64,000 nucleotides of DNA from Anaeromusa acidaminophila DSM 3853 (GCF_000374545.1 NZ_KB894600.1:1-64000); one strand, 5' to 3'; positions 40,054 to 49,268 are shown, counted from the first letter of the stretch. Notes: generated by a model not told the origin, from the letters alone. Program-made: numbers and translations.

Positions 40054-41463
40054 CTAGCGCACAAATGCGAGTCCGGCGTTCATATAGGGGCCTTTCAGCA
40101 AAACTGCAAAGGAAAGCAAAAAAACCAATAGGAGAAAGAGCGGATAAAAAACCATGATGGCTTTACCATATCGTTCATATACGCCATTTACTACGCAAGT
40201 ATTAAAACGTCTGGCAACAGGCGTCATGAAAAGGAACGCCAAGACATAGGTCAGTAGGTTTTCCTTTAAAAACATCCAGACATAGTCGCTCCACAATCCC
40301 CCGCTGCCAAAAAGGGAGCTAAAGTAAACCCCCGCCGCCAGTAAAGACTCCGAGCGAAACAAGGTCCAGGAAATGCAGACAAAAAAGAACACATAAAGAT
40401 ACTGCCAGAAATATGGTTCTTCCCTATCAAAGATTTCAAGAAGCCGTTCCGCCGCAATAGCCAGAAATTGCAAGAGACCCCATAGGAAAAAATTCCACCC
40501 GACGCCATGCCATATTCCAATCAACACCCATACGATAAAGAGATTATAAATCAGCAGATCCGTATTTTTCACCCTTGAACCGCCTAATGGAATAAACACA
40601 TAGCGCTTGAACCATCCTATCAGCGACATATGCCAGCGCCGCCAAAATTCGGTCATCGTCGCAGCCATGTAGGGGTAATTGAAGTTTTCCGGCAAGTCAA
40701 AGCCCAGCATCCGCCCTAAGCCAATTGCCATATCCGAATAAGCGGAGAAGTCAAAGAAAATCTGCAGTGCAAAGGATATAGCCCCCAGCCAGGCTAAGGA
40801 CATGGGGATAGCTCCTGAAGCGCTCATAGCAAATGCGTGATCCGCTACAACGGCCAGGTTGTTGGCAATTAATAATTTTTTTCCTAGCCCAAGAACAAAT
40901 CGGCACAAGCCAGTAGAAAAAGCACGCGTAGTTTCTTTGCGCCGAAGCAGCTGCGGCTCAAATTGCTGATAACCTATAATAGGTCCTGCCGCTACAGTCG
41001 GGAAAAAGGAAAGATACAAACCTACATTCACAGGATTTTCCGGATACGTCACATTTCTACGGTACACTTCTATCAAATACGAAATAGCCAGCAGCGTATA
41101 AAAAGAAACTCCCAGCGGCAATGCAAAACTAGGAATAATCTGAGAAAGCAGCCCCCATTCCATGCTATTTAGCAGAAAGCCAGTGTACTTGATATAGATA
41201 AGGCCGCACAAATTGAAAGCGACTCCAGCATACATGGTATATTTCCCATAACGCCGATTGTTCACTATCGCTACGCCGAACAAATAGTTCACTCCCATAG
41301 AGCAAAGTAAAAACACCGTTCCCTGCACATCGCCCCAGGCATAAAAAACCAAGCTGGCAAGCAGCAAAAAGAGGTTCTGCACCGGACGATATTTTAGAAC
41401 GTAGCAGATCGCCACTACCAGCGGCAAAAAATATACGATAAAGGCAATGCTGGAAAACATCAT
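40054..41463 (-). CDS. MBOAT O-acyltransferase, AlgI-like
   Basis: A 469-residue polytopic membrane protein. The N-terminus MMFSSIAFIVYFLPLVVAIC, the FWRRWHMSLIGWFKRYVFIPLGGSR block and the catalytic His in IGIWHGVGWNF (about residue 320) are typical of AlgI/DltB. AlgI carries acetyl groups across the inner membrane to the periplasmic acetylating protein. It overlaps the start of the AlgJ-like gene and follows the anchored periplasmic protein gene by an ATGA-type overlap (41460-41463). Together with AlgJ/X it shows that the polymer made here is probably acetylated. Confidence 0.92.
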   Translation of the reverse strand: MMFSSIAFIVYFLPLVVAICYVLKYRPVQNLFLLLASLVFYAWGDVQGTVFLLCSMGVNYLFGVAIVNNRRYGKYTMYAGVAFNLCGLIYIKYTGFLLNSMEWGLLSQIIPSFALPLGVSFYTLLAISYLIEVYRRNVTYPENPVNVGLYLSFFPTVAAGPIIGYQQFEPQLLRRKETTRAFSTGLCRFVLGLGKKLLIANNLAVVADHAFAMSASGAIPMSLAWLGAISFALQIFFDFSAYSDMAIGLGRMLGFDLPENFNYPYMAATMTEFWRRWHMSLIGWFKRYVFIPLGGSRVKNTDLLIYNLFIVWVLIGIWHGVGWNFFLWGLLQFLAIAAERLLEIFDREEPYFWQYLYVFFFVCISWTLFRSESLLAAGVYFSSLFGSGGLWSDYVWMFLKENLLTYVLAFLFMTPVARRFNTCVVNGVYERYGKAIMVFYPLFLLLVFLLSFAVLLKGPYMNAGLAFVR

Positions 41464-42506
41464 TGTTGGTTCACTTCCTCCGCTTTCCGCCGCAGCTTTC
41501 TATTTCCGTAAAACAAAATTATACCTGCTACCGCCGCCAAAACGAGCAGCATATAGCGCAACAGCCGGTAGGAATCCTCCTGAAAAAACAAATTCGCTAT
41601 AGAGTCCGCCGTCTTTTCGGCAGCAACCGTGCCAGCCGCTGCGTCTGCCTGAACAAACACATCTTTAGCAACTTGCTGGCCATTGGGAAGCAGCGCAAGA
41701 ATTCTTACCTTTCCTGCGGCGGCTTGGTTGGTTATTCTCAGCTTGCCGTTTTCGCTAATGGAAACCCCTCCATACGGCGCAGCCAATTGGAACGTACCCG
41801 GCAGGTTCTTGTCCAGGCGATACTGAGCAATACTTTCCGCATCTCGCTGCGGCGCTTGCAGGGAATCTTCCCCGGTTATCGAAGGCGCCTGCGCAATATT
41901 CTTGACTAAGGCACTACCTTGCGGGTACAAAAAGAAATTTTCAAGCCGCAGATCCACCACAGCCTCCTGAGGCACATGAAAATCCACCGTCCAAGCCGTG
42001 AAGTAGTCAACCGGGTAATTCTTGCCCCGATACTGCAAGGAGGCAAAGGGCACAATGAGCTGACCTCGTTTTCTCGGCGGAACCGCCACACCCCCGTCTT
42101 GAGGCATTACCACCAACGGCGGCTGGTTTTCCTCTTGCCACTGGCAAGGACCGACTGCTTTTAATACTACTAACGGACTTAATTTTACCGACAGCTCCGG
42201 CCTAACCGCTACATTGCTGTTGTTTTCAATGGCAAAGGCTACTGCGTCGCAGCCGCCCCAGCGAGTTAAGCCGTACATGGCGAAGGTCAGCGTATAGTCT
42301 GCCTGCGGAAGACCCCGGGTGTCCCCCTTGAGCAAATACGCGCCGCCTTGCTGTGCAAGGGTAAAATGAACGGCTTCCGAAGTGTGAAGTTTTGGCGTTC
42401 CCTGCAACACAGGGGCGGCGATAGCCGAAAAGGTAAACAGCATCGCCAGAAGCGTTAAAAACAGAAGCTTATATATACGCTCTTTCATCAAAATCACGTA
42501 TTTCAT
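41460..42506 (-). CDS. Membrane-anchored periplasmic protein of the polysaccharide operon
   Basis: About 348 residues, not assigned to a named family. The start at 42506 is chosen because GGAGAAGAAGGG precedes it; the gene overlaps the synthase stop by about 37 bases. A signal-like helix (about 10-30, ending FSAIAAP) is followed by a beta-rich body and a single C-terminal membrane helix (RYMLLVLAAVAGIILFY) with a basic tail. This topology, a periplasmic domain anchored next to the synthase, is that of BcsB (though BcsB is about twice as long). I infer a BcsB-like role in receiving the polymer, with no clear sequence match. Confidence 0.65.
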   Translation of the reverse strand: MKYVILMKERIYKLLFLTLLAMLFTFSAIAAPVLQGTPKLHTSEAVHFTLAQQGGAYLLKGDTRGLPQADYTLTFAMYGLTRWGGCDAVAFAIENNSNVAVRPELSVKLSPLVVLKAVGPCQWQEENQPPLVVMPQDGGVAVPPRKRGQLIVPFASLQYRGKNYPVDYFTAWTVDFHVPQEAVVDLRLENFFLYPQGSALVKNIAQAPSITGEDSLQAPQRDAESIAQYRLDKNLPGTFQLAAPYGGVSISENGKLRITNQAAAGKVRILALLPNGQQVAKDVFVQADAAAGTVAAEKTADSIANLFFQEDSYRLLRYMLLVLAAVAGIILFYGNRKLRRKAEEVNQQ

Positions 42507-44796
42507 TTCCCTTCTTCTCCGTTTGTACGCTTGGATACATATGATTACCATGTTCGTCGGTCCATTGGCTCAGTACCTCGTAGAAGCCCGGCAAGTAAAC
42601 AAAATCCTTAAAGTTCACCACTTGATACAACGAACAGCCGTCTACGTCCTTGCGCATCAATGAGCATATAAAGGAAATACTTTCACTAACCAAAATAGTC
42701 ATCTTTTCTGGTGTTTCCGATTTCTCCGGCGAATCCACCAACGCATACATATAGTTAAAATTGACGAGCCGCACTACATCGCCAGCCAGCGTTTCATATA
42801 ACCGGTTGACTTGAATGCGCGGCAGCCTGCGATTGGAATAATCTTCTTGCGGCAGCCTACGATGTATATTTTTCACCAGATCATCCAGCAGGCTTATGGA
42901 CGATACCAGCTCATCCGGCAATGACGGCAGCCGGTCATACACAATGCTGTACAGCGCCATTTTATTCGTAAAATCAGCTGGCTCGACAATACGAAATGCA
43001 TAATGGTACTCTCCGCGAACATACGTCACTTTTACGATTCGGCAGGTAAAGGACGCACGAAATCGATCATTAGCCAGGTATCCTTCCAGATCCACATCGT
43101 CCGGAATGTATTGCGGTTGAGGAAATACCGTAGAAAATCCATGTTCAGAAATGTCAATCGTCCGGCTTACCAACGCAAAACCACGCCAGGAAATGCCGCA
43201 CGACAAGTCAGCCACATAACGCTCGCTGGCCCGCCTGACTTCGCGCCCAAAGGTAAAGAATACGGCCATCAATAAATTGTACAGATTGATGACCAGCCAG
43301 AAGATGATTGCAAAATAGGTCATAGAACCGGTAGCAAAGGTGTAGTAAATGCAGTTTACAATACCTAGCACCGTAAATATAGCCAAGAGCAAATGCGGAA
43401 GTCCTTTTATATACTGATAACTGCGAAGATCCTCTTTCACACCGTCTTTTTTCGTAACCGCAAATTTGCGCATACTGATGCCCAGCGTTTCCATAATCAC
43501 TGCTACAAAAAGAAACGGAAACATGATGGTTTCGTACACGTTGGTCCAGCGGGTATTGCGTATATTGCCCGATAGCCTCTTTAACGCCTGGGACTGCAGA
43601 ACATACATAGGAAGCCAGAACAGCAGCACCTCGTAAATCGTACATTTGACAACCGTAATGCCGAATACGGCAAACGCAATCGGCGAAGCAATGTAAAAAA
43701 AGCGTTTAATCGGCGCATACCAATAAAGAACGGATGACAAATAGCCAATTCGCTGCCCTAACGACCATCCTTTACCAAAAAGGAAATTAGTCGCCTTCAA
43801 GGTCTGAATACAGCCTCTGGCCCAGCGACGCCGCTGACTAATCAAGCTCTTTAAATCGTCAGGAGAAAGTCCGGTCGCTACTGCTTCGTCAACAGCAAAA
43901 CAACGGTATCCTTTTCGTTGAATCATGATACCCGTGGCAAAATCTTCCGTAATAACACCGGTAAAAAAGCCGCCGACATCCTCTAAGGCCCGCCGGGAAA
44001 TGACCGTATTGGTGCCGCCATAGATAACCGTATTGCTACGGTTTCGGGAAATTTGCACATCGCGATAAAAATAATCTTGCTCGTCAGGAATGTCCTGTTC
44101 CGAGTAGAGATTGAATTGAAACAAATCAGGATTGTAAAAGCACTGCGGCGACTGAATAAAGCCTATTTTAAGTTCCGGAATGCGCGAATTCTTCTCCCGC
44201 TCTTGGCGCACCACTTCTTCGGCATAAAAATAAGGAATAAGGGTCATTAAAAACGTACGAAGTGGAATCATATCCGCATCCAGCGTAACAATCAGCGGCG
44301 AAGACGTCACCGCAAGGGCATTGTTAAAGTTACCGGCCTTAGCATGCTTGTTGTCTTGGCGCTTGATATAGTTAACACCCATTTTTTTCGCCAGCGCTTC
44401 TACTTCTTCGCGACGATTGTCATCACAGACATAGATATGCACCTTGCTCAGATCCGGATATTCCATATTAATACAGCCGTTAATGGTTTTTTCCAGAAGA
44501 GCTGGAGGTTCGTTATACGTCGCAATGAGTACATCCACATGTGGATACCAGTCTACCGGAGGCTTCTGTTTTTTGAGGGTTTCAATATGAGACATATTAT
44601 AGTAGTGCTCGAAGGCCTCCAACATACCGACAAATTCTACAACCACCAGCCCCAAACCAAAAAACAAAGCCCAGTATCCCAGATCAAGGGGAATCGTGAA
44701 AATAATCCGCCACGCCATATAAATAATGGTCGAAAGAACGGTAGCTACAAACAAAAGCTTGCCAAACTTCTTATTGCTTTTAGGAATCGTATACAA
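42469..44796 (-). CDS. BcsA-like GT2 polysaccharide synthase with PilZ domain
   Basis: About 775 residues. Two N-terminal helices precede the glycosyltransferase, with VLIATYNEP, the nucleotide Asp pair in CDDNR, DADMIP (DxD), the base in VITEDFATG, and QRRRWARG (QxxRW). Further membrane helices follow, then a PilZ domain (about 560-660) with RRASER and DISEHGFS matching the RxxxR and D/NxSxxG cyclic di-GMP motifs, and a C-terminal helical extension. It should polymerise a sugar nucleotide and move the chain across the inner membrane, activated by cyclic di-GMP. A TTG at 44796 with AAAGGA upstream fits better than GTG at 44829. Usual BcsA is about 870 residues with the same plan. Confidence 0.88.
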   Translation of the reverse strand: MYTIPKSNKKFGKLLFVATVLSTIIYMAWRIIFTIPLDLGYWALFFGLGLVVVEFVGMLEAFEHYYNMSHIETLKKQKPPVDWYPHVDVLIATYNEPPALLEKTINGCINMEYPDLSKVHIYVCDDNRREEVEALAKKMGVNYIKRQDNKHAKAGNFNNALAVTSSPLIVTLDADMIPLRTFLMTLIPYFYAEEVVRQEREKNSRIPELKIGFIQSPQCFYNPDLFQFNLYSEQDIPDEQDYFYRDVQISRNRSNTVIYGGTNTVISRRALEDVGGFFTGVITEDFATGIMIQRKGYRCFAVDEAVATGLSPDDLKSLISQRRRWARGCIQTLKATNFLFGKGWSLGQRIGYLSSVLYWYAPIKRFFYIASPIAFAVFGITVVKCTIYEVLLFWLPMYVLQSQALKRLSGNIRNTRWTNVYETIMFPFLFVAVIMETLGISMRKFAVTKKDGVKEDLRSYQYIKGLPHLLLAIFTVLGIVNCIYYTFATGSMTYFAIIFWLVINLYNLLMAVFFTFGREVRRASERYVADLSCGISWRGFALVSRTIDISEHGFSTVFPQPQYIPDDVDLEGYLANDRFRASFTCRIVKVTYVRGEYHYAFRIVEPADFTNKMALYSIVYDRLPSLPDELVSSISLLDDLVKNIHRRLPQEDYSNRRLPRIQVNRLYETLAGDVVRLVNFNYMYALVDSPEKSETPEKMTILVSESISFICSLMRKDVDGCSLYQVVNFKDFVYLPGFYEVLSQWTDEHGNHMYPSVQTEKKGNEIRDFDERAYI

Positions 44797-44825
44797 GCAG
44801 CACCATCCTTTCCGCAGCGTTAGCC

Positions 44826-46700
44826 TCACAGCGCTTTATGATAAAACAAAGATAGATTGAAACCGTTATAGTTCTTCGGCGCATCGCCAATCGTAGAAGC
44901 GCCATCTCTCATCTTGAAATACTGAAGCGCTGCTGACCACCGATCGTTCGCGTTTATTTTTCGCTCGTATCCCAGAGAAAACGTATATTTAGTACGCCCC
45001 ATAACTTCAACATAGTAATATTGAGGATTTCCCAACGCGTCCGTATAGCTTTGAAGACCGTCATAACGGTTCCCATTGGTACGCATCACATCAAAGGATA
45101 GTTTAAAGGTATCTTTTGCATTCAGTTTCTTGCTCCAGGCGCTTCCGAAATACTGCGTATAGGCATTATTCGTATTCTGTGCGCCTTGATCGTTTCGCCC
45201 TGCGTTTTCCAGCCAGTAGTAGAACAGTAATTCCTTCGTATCATCCAAGACCTTATTATAGGTCAATCGATAGTTCCAGCCGTCTTTTAAATGATAGGAA
45301 TTGTTGTTTTGATACGTAGTTCTCCCATAACTGGTATTGACGATTTCCGCCACAAACTGTCGCTTCTTTTCCGCTAGCTGATACCTCAGAAATTTTCGCC
45401 ATTCGTAGCCAGGCGAAACCGTATCACCGGGAATGTCACTCGTTTGGTCGTATGATCGACCAAAGAGATATCCCGTTCCTGCGGTCCATTTAATCGTCTC
45501 GCTTTGCTGCCAGTTCATCTGTATCCCCGGCGTCATCTGCCAGCCCTTGCCATAGGGATCAAGTTCAACTAGATCGTCCGACATTCTTGCATTGCGCTGT
45601 TTAGCGTTTAGACTGGCGCTTCCCGTGGGCAAAGTCAAATTAAAAAGATAGTCAACACTGTACTGTTTATGTTCCACCCGTTTAAACAGATTGATCTTTG
45701 TATCCGCCAAGGTATTGATACTGCCGTCCCGCCCGGCTGCTCCGTTATGAGCCATTACATAGGCAGTAGACAGCCTAAACGAATAGCTGTCTTTCCCAAA
45801 CCTATATTGCCAGGGCTGCACCATCTGATAGCCGCTGCCACTGCCGCTTCGCCAGGAATAAAAATTAAGCCCTGTATCAAACGCAGAAAATGAATAAACA
45901 CTGGGATGAGCCAGCTTGTACAATAAGTCGCCCTGCATAGATACAGCACGACTCAGGTTATCCTCGGCCTTACCCAACGCCTCAGTATAAGCAGCTTCCG
46001 CTTCCATGGCAAAGGCAAGTTCCTGCTTCGCACTAGCTGAGCGACTCTCCGCAGCAATCAGCTTATCGGTCTTCTCTCCCAGCCGCCAATCACTTCCGGC
46101 ATTTTCAGCATCCAAACGACGAGCGTCCGCCAGAAGCTGCTCCGCCCGATTCTGCGCGCGAACCGTCGCAGACCAATCCACAATATACTCTTCCGGTGCG
46201 CCAGGCAGTGCGGCTCCGCTGTCGACCAGCCGCTGAATCTCCGCTTCTCTGTCCCAGGAAGCGCGTACTAGGGCATTGGCTCTCTGCGAAGCAGCCGCTG
46301 CCGCATCGTAAGCGTCTTGCACCTGCTGCTGCATGGCTTGCTGCCGTATTTTCGCCTCGTTCAGGGAGGCTTGCGCCTCTTCCTTCGCAACGGCTGCCTG
46401 CTCAATCTCCAGGCGGGCCCGTTCAAGCCTCGCTTTGGCGCTCTGCAGATCGCTTTTAAGCTGCGCTACCGAATTCCCCGCTCTTTCTACCCAGTCTGAC
46501 GCATCTTTTTTATAACCAGCTTCGCGTTCGTTCTGGATTTTACGAGCCTCGAGATTATTGAAATCGCTCTTGGCATTTTCAATCGTCTCTCGGACATCCT
46601 TGGGAACGCTAATCGCCGTATCAGCCCAAGCGATAGATTGGTCAAGGAGCAACAGACTTGAAAGCAACATAACTTTTGTGAAGTACTTTTTATTCTTCAT
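44826..46700 (-). CDS. Outer-membrane coiled-coil/beta-barrel exporter of the polysaccharide operon
   Basis: A 624-residue protein with a signal peptide (about 1-26, ending IAWADTAI). Residues about 35-270 are a long Ala/Glu/Gln-rich coiled coil. Residues about 290-624 alternate polar and aromatic residues in short amphipathic strands with many Tyr/Trp, as in an outer-membrane beta-barrel. It replaces the TPR scaffold plus barrel of BcsC, PgaA and AlgK-AlgE, with a helical periplasmic part joined to a barrel. The last residue is Leu, not the usual Phe, though the last strand is aromatic. It is the first gene of the operon, 3 bases upstream of the synthase frame, and has a promoter at 46828. 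Confidence 0.75.
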   Translation of the reverse strand: MKNKKYFTKVMLLSSLLLLDQSIAWADTAISVPKDVRETIENAKSDFNNLEARKIQNEREAGYKKDASDWVERAGNSVAQLKSDLQSAKARLERARLEIEQAAVAKEEAQASLNEAKIRQQAMQQQVQDAYDAAAAASQRANALVRASWDREAEIQRLVDSGAALPGAPEEYIVDWSATVRAQNRAEQLLADARRLDAENAGSDWRLGEKTDKLIAAESRSASAKQELAFAMEAEAAYTEALGKAEDNLSRAVSMQGDLLYKLAHPSVYSFSAFDTGLNFYSWRSGSGSGYQMVQPWQYRFGKDSYSFRLSTAYVMAHNGAAGRDGSINTLADTKINLFKRVEHKQYSVDYLFNLTLPTGSASLNAKQRNARMSDDLVELDPYGKGWQMTPGIQMNWQQSETIKWTAGTGYLFGRSYDQTSDIPGDTVSPGYEWRKFLRYQLAEKKRQFVAEIVNTSYGRTTYQNNNSYHLKDGWNYRLTYNKVLDDTKELLFYYWLENAGRNDQGAQNTNNAYTQYFGSAWSKKLNAKDTFKLSFDVMRTNGNRYDGLQSYTDALGNPQYYYVEVMGRTKYTFSLGYERKINANDRWSAALQYFKMRDGASTIGDAPKNYNGFNLSLFYHKAL

Positions 46701-46747
46701 AAAGTTTACATATACTCCCTTTTAATTTAAGACTTCACTAACTATAC

Positions 46748-46797
46748 TCTCAAAAGATACGTTCTCAATGTTCACTTTACCATAACTATCTTTGAGA
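46748..46797 (-). promoter_or_regulatory. Long stem-loop in the exopolysaccharide leader
   Basis: Within the about 120-nt 5' UTR, TCTCAAAGATA (46787-46797 complement) pairs with TATCTTTTGAGA (46748-46759 complement) with one bulged T and a 27-base loop. There is no U-run, so it is not a terminator. It could be a ribosome- or RNA-stability element; no known riboswitch motif was seen. Confidence 0.5.
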
Positions 46798-46827
46798 AAA
46801 CTTTTTCGACTTATATTCTGTAATTAT

Positions 46828-46856
46828 ATTCTAAAAATTCAATTAAATATTGTCAA
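46828..46856 (-). promoter_or_regulatory. Sigma-A promoter of the exopolysaccharide operon
   Basis: On the minus strand TTGACA (46851-46856) and TAGAAT (46828-46833) are 17 bases apart. It lies in an AT-rich 290-base gene-free stretch (46700-46993) between the barrel gene and the autotransporter terminator. Confidence 0.75.
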
Positions 46857-46953
46857 TAAACAATTCTTATTTGCAAGTCAATATCTCATTATTAATTTTA
46901 TCTTCATTGTTATAAGAAACTCCGTCCATACAGTTTCCTCACCGATCTTTGAA

Positions 46954-46980
46954 CAAAAAAACTCGGCCAAAATGGCCGAG
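46954..46980 (-). terminator. Terminator of the autotransporter gene
   Basis: CTCGGCCA (46962-46969) pairs with TGGCCGAG (46973-46980) across a 3-base loop, followed on the minus strand by a run of T. Its flank (AGTGAAGCTCGG) is shared with the terminator at 53786. Confidence 0.85.
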
Positions 46981-46992
46981 CTTCACTGCCGT

Positions 46993-49197
46993 TTAAAATT
47001 TCCAGGAAGCCTGCATCGTGCCGGCTACCCCGCGCGCTTTGCCGCAAAAGCCCTGCAGCCCAAAATCCAAGGTCGGACCTTTGCCGTCTTTGCTTTCTTT
47101 GGTCAGGCCCACCTCCAAGATGCCCGTACCGCCCTTGAGGCTTGGCGCTTCCACGGCGCTGCCGTTTACGGTGGCGTCGGCTTGGCCGCCAAGTTCATAC
47201 TGGTAGGCTAAACCGGCGCGCAAGGTGGTGTTTTCATTGGTTTTGTGCAGCCATTTGGTTCCGGCCTGGACGCGCAGGGACTCCACAGCGTCAAAGCGGA
47301 AGTTGTCGCCCTGCACGGTGGCATTGCTGCCGTTTTGGTGCGTCCACAGCACCTTCGCATAGATATCACGTTTTTTATGGTTGCCCAGGTCGGTTTCTTG
47401 GCCTAGTCCGATATGTAAGCCGTAATAAGGAGCGCTGACGTCAAAGGAGGAGTTCGTCCCCGCCGCACCGATGTCGCCGCTGCTGAACTTATTGCTCACC
47501 CGTCCGGCCCGCAGCGAGCCTTCCAGATACTGGCCGCTTTTTTTCTGCCACCGCCCCAGCCAGCCTGCGCCGGTATACTGGGTGTCGCCGTCGCCTTTAA
47601 CCGACGCGGCGTTGCTGAAGCTGTTGTAGGTGCTGTAGCTGCCCCAGCCGTGCTCCACAAAAAGGCCGCGCGCAAAAGTGCCCTGGGCGTTTTCCTTTTC
47701 ACTGGCCGCGCCGACTACCAGCGAAAAGCCGTTGACATCCACATGGGAGCCTGTTTCATAGCGCAGGCTGCTGCCGCCAAAGGCCGCAAAGCCTGCGAGC
47801 TGGCCGCCACTCCCGGTACTGGCGCCACGGGCATTCTGCAACCCTTGGCCGGTGAGCATGTCCGCGCCCTGGTTTAAGAAAGCCGCCGTGCTGGCCTGTC
47901 CTTCGCTCAAAGCTTTTACTTGGGGATTGCTCCGCGCTTCACTGACCGCAGTTGCGTACAAATGGCTAGCATCTGTGGTCAAATCAAAATCATAAATCCG
48001 CGCGATCCCCTGCAAGCCAACTGCCCGAGTATTAATACCACCGGCAGTAAGCCCGCCGCCGGCAGAAAGCAGCGTGACTCGGTCTCCCGAACGAAGCGCC
48101 GTGGTGCTGCCATTGATGCCTACGCCGATAGTGGAGCCGGAGATGACGACAGCATCTATTACGCTAAGCATGGTGCCACCGGCGACAAGGGTAACAGGCA
48201 AGTAGAAATTGTAGTACTGGAAGTTGGCGACGCCCTTGGCGCTCATACCGGAGGTCTTGACATTCAATGTATTGCCGGTCCAGATATCGCCATTTCCAGA
48301 GTCTTTATACCCTCCATACAAAATACCGTTTAGAGTAGGAGTACCGCTGATGGTCACGCTGTTGCCAGTTGCACTGTCACGATAAGCTCTTCCTCCATAA
48401 ATATCTCCGCCTACACTTCCACCACTGATGACAACAGAATTGCCTGTGGCGCTGCCATACGCAGAAGTACCACCCTCGACACATAAGTCTACGATTCCGC
48501 CATTGATCGTCACCTTGTTCCCCATAGAATTACCGTGAACAGAGGCGTTGCCGCCTGAAAAGCCGCTCTGAGCATTCTCTATTTTGCCACCATTAACAGT
48601 CACTGTATTGCCGATAGCATCGCCAAGAATAGAAGTCCCTCCCGCAACACCATCATTGACCAAGCCGCCGTTGATAGTTGCCGAATTGTTTGCAGCACTT
48701 TTCTCTTGAGAATGTCCACCGACAACGGCCCGCGCGCTGCCTCCATTAACGATTACGCTGTTGCCGACACACTCCCCATAAGCTGAGCTTCCACCATAAA
48801 CCGGATAAGATACGCTGCCCTTACTGATGATTACGCGGTTGTCGGCACAGTCCCCCCAAGTTGATTCTCCACCAAAAACCGAATTAGATACGCTGCCGCT
48901 AGTGATAACCACAGTATTGGAGCTAACCCCTACACTGTTACTAAACGCGCCAAAAACATAGTTTGGATCCGTACCCGAGCTATAATCAACACTAATCGTG
49001 TTCCCGCTGACATTCGCCAGGTCCGCCGGCCCAAAAGAATTTGCCCGTCCATCAATAACCTGCAGCAAACTTCCATCGCCGGTATACGTCCTCGTTTCCC
49101 CCGCCTCTGCCGCCTGCGGCATTAGCAGCAACGCTGCCAGGCTCAAGGCTGCCCAGAAGGCGGCTTTTTTCTGCAGAGCCCTTTTTATTTTTCGCAT
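46993..49197 (-). CDS. Autotransporter with repeat passenger (type V secretion)
   Basis: A 734-residue autotransporter. A long signal peptide (about 1-32, ending QAAEAG) is followed by a passenger (about 35-420) made of about eight repeats of a 30-34-residue unit of the form GNSVxINGGxVxxxVxGGxSxxG, expected to fold as a right-handed beta-helix. A linker leads to a C-terminal 12-strand barrel (about 470-734) ending in ASWKF with the terminal Phe needed by the Bam machine. This proves an outer membrane. No catalytic or adhesion motif is visible in the passenger; an adhesion or structural role is likely. It is a single gene with its own terminator. Confidence 0.9.
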   Translation of the reverse strand: MRKIKRALQKKAAFWAALSLAALLLMPQAAEAGETRTYTGDGSLLQVIDGRANSFGPADLANVSGNTISVDYSSGTDPNYVFGAFSNSVGVSSNTVVITSGSVSNSVFGGESTWGDCADNRVIISKGSVSYPVYGGSSAYGECVGNSVIVNGGSARAVVGGHSQEKSAANNSATINGGLVNDGVAGGTSILGDAIGNTVTVNGGKIENAQSGFSGGNASVHGNSMGNKVTINGGIVDLCVEGGTSAYGSATGNSVVISGGSVGGDIYGGRAYRDSATGNSVTISGTPTLNGILYGGYKDSGNGDIWTGNTLNVKTSGMSAKGVANFQYYNFYLPVTLVAGGTMLSVIDAVVISGSTIGVGINGSTTALRSGDRVTLLSAGGGLTAGGINTRAVGLQGIARIYDFDLTTDASHLYATAVSEARSNPQVKALSEGQASTAAFLNQGADMLTGQGLQNARGASTGSGGQLAGFAAFGGSSLRYETGSHVDVNGFSLVVGAASEKENAQGTFARGLFVEHGWGSYSTYNSFSNAASVKGDGDTQYTGAGWLGRWQKKSGQYLEGSLRAGRVSNKFSSGDIGAAGTNSSFDVSAPYYGLHIGLGQETDLGNHKKRDIYAKVLWTHQNGSNATVQGDNFRFDAVESLRVQAGTKWLHKTNENTTLRAGLAYQYELGGQADATVNGSAVEAPSLKGGTGILEVGLTKESKDGKGPTLDFGLQGFCGKARGVAGTMQASWKF

Positions 49198-49231
49198 GCT
49201 ACCGCTTCCTTTGCGTTGGTATTTAGAACAA

Positions 49232-49268
49232 AAAAAGAATCTATACTTAGTCAGTATAGATTCTTTTT
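49232..49268 (-). terminator. Terminator upstream of the autotransporter (end of the SDR operon)
   Basis: A 16-bp stem (49232-49247 with 49253-49268) with flanking A/T runs; on the minus strand it lies 207 bases past the SDR stop at 49475. Confidence 0.75.

Noticed and set aside
46700-46860. Cyclic di-GMP riboswitch in the exopolysaccharide leader
   Set aside because: The class I/II core motifs are not present; only a simple stem-loop is seen.
46993-49197. CRISPR or DNA tandem repeat in the autotransporter passenger
   Set aside because: The repetition is at the protein level with diverged codons inside one frame; there are no constant repeat units with unique spacers.
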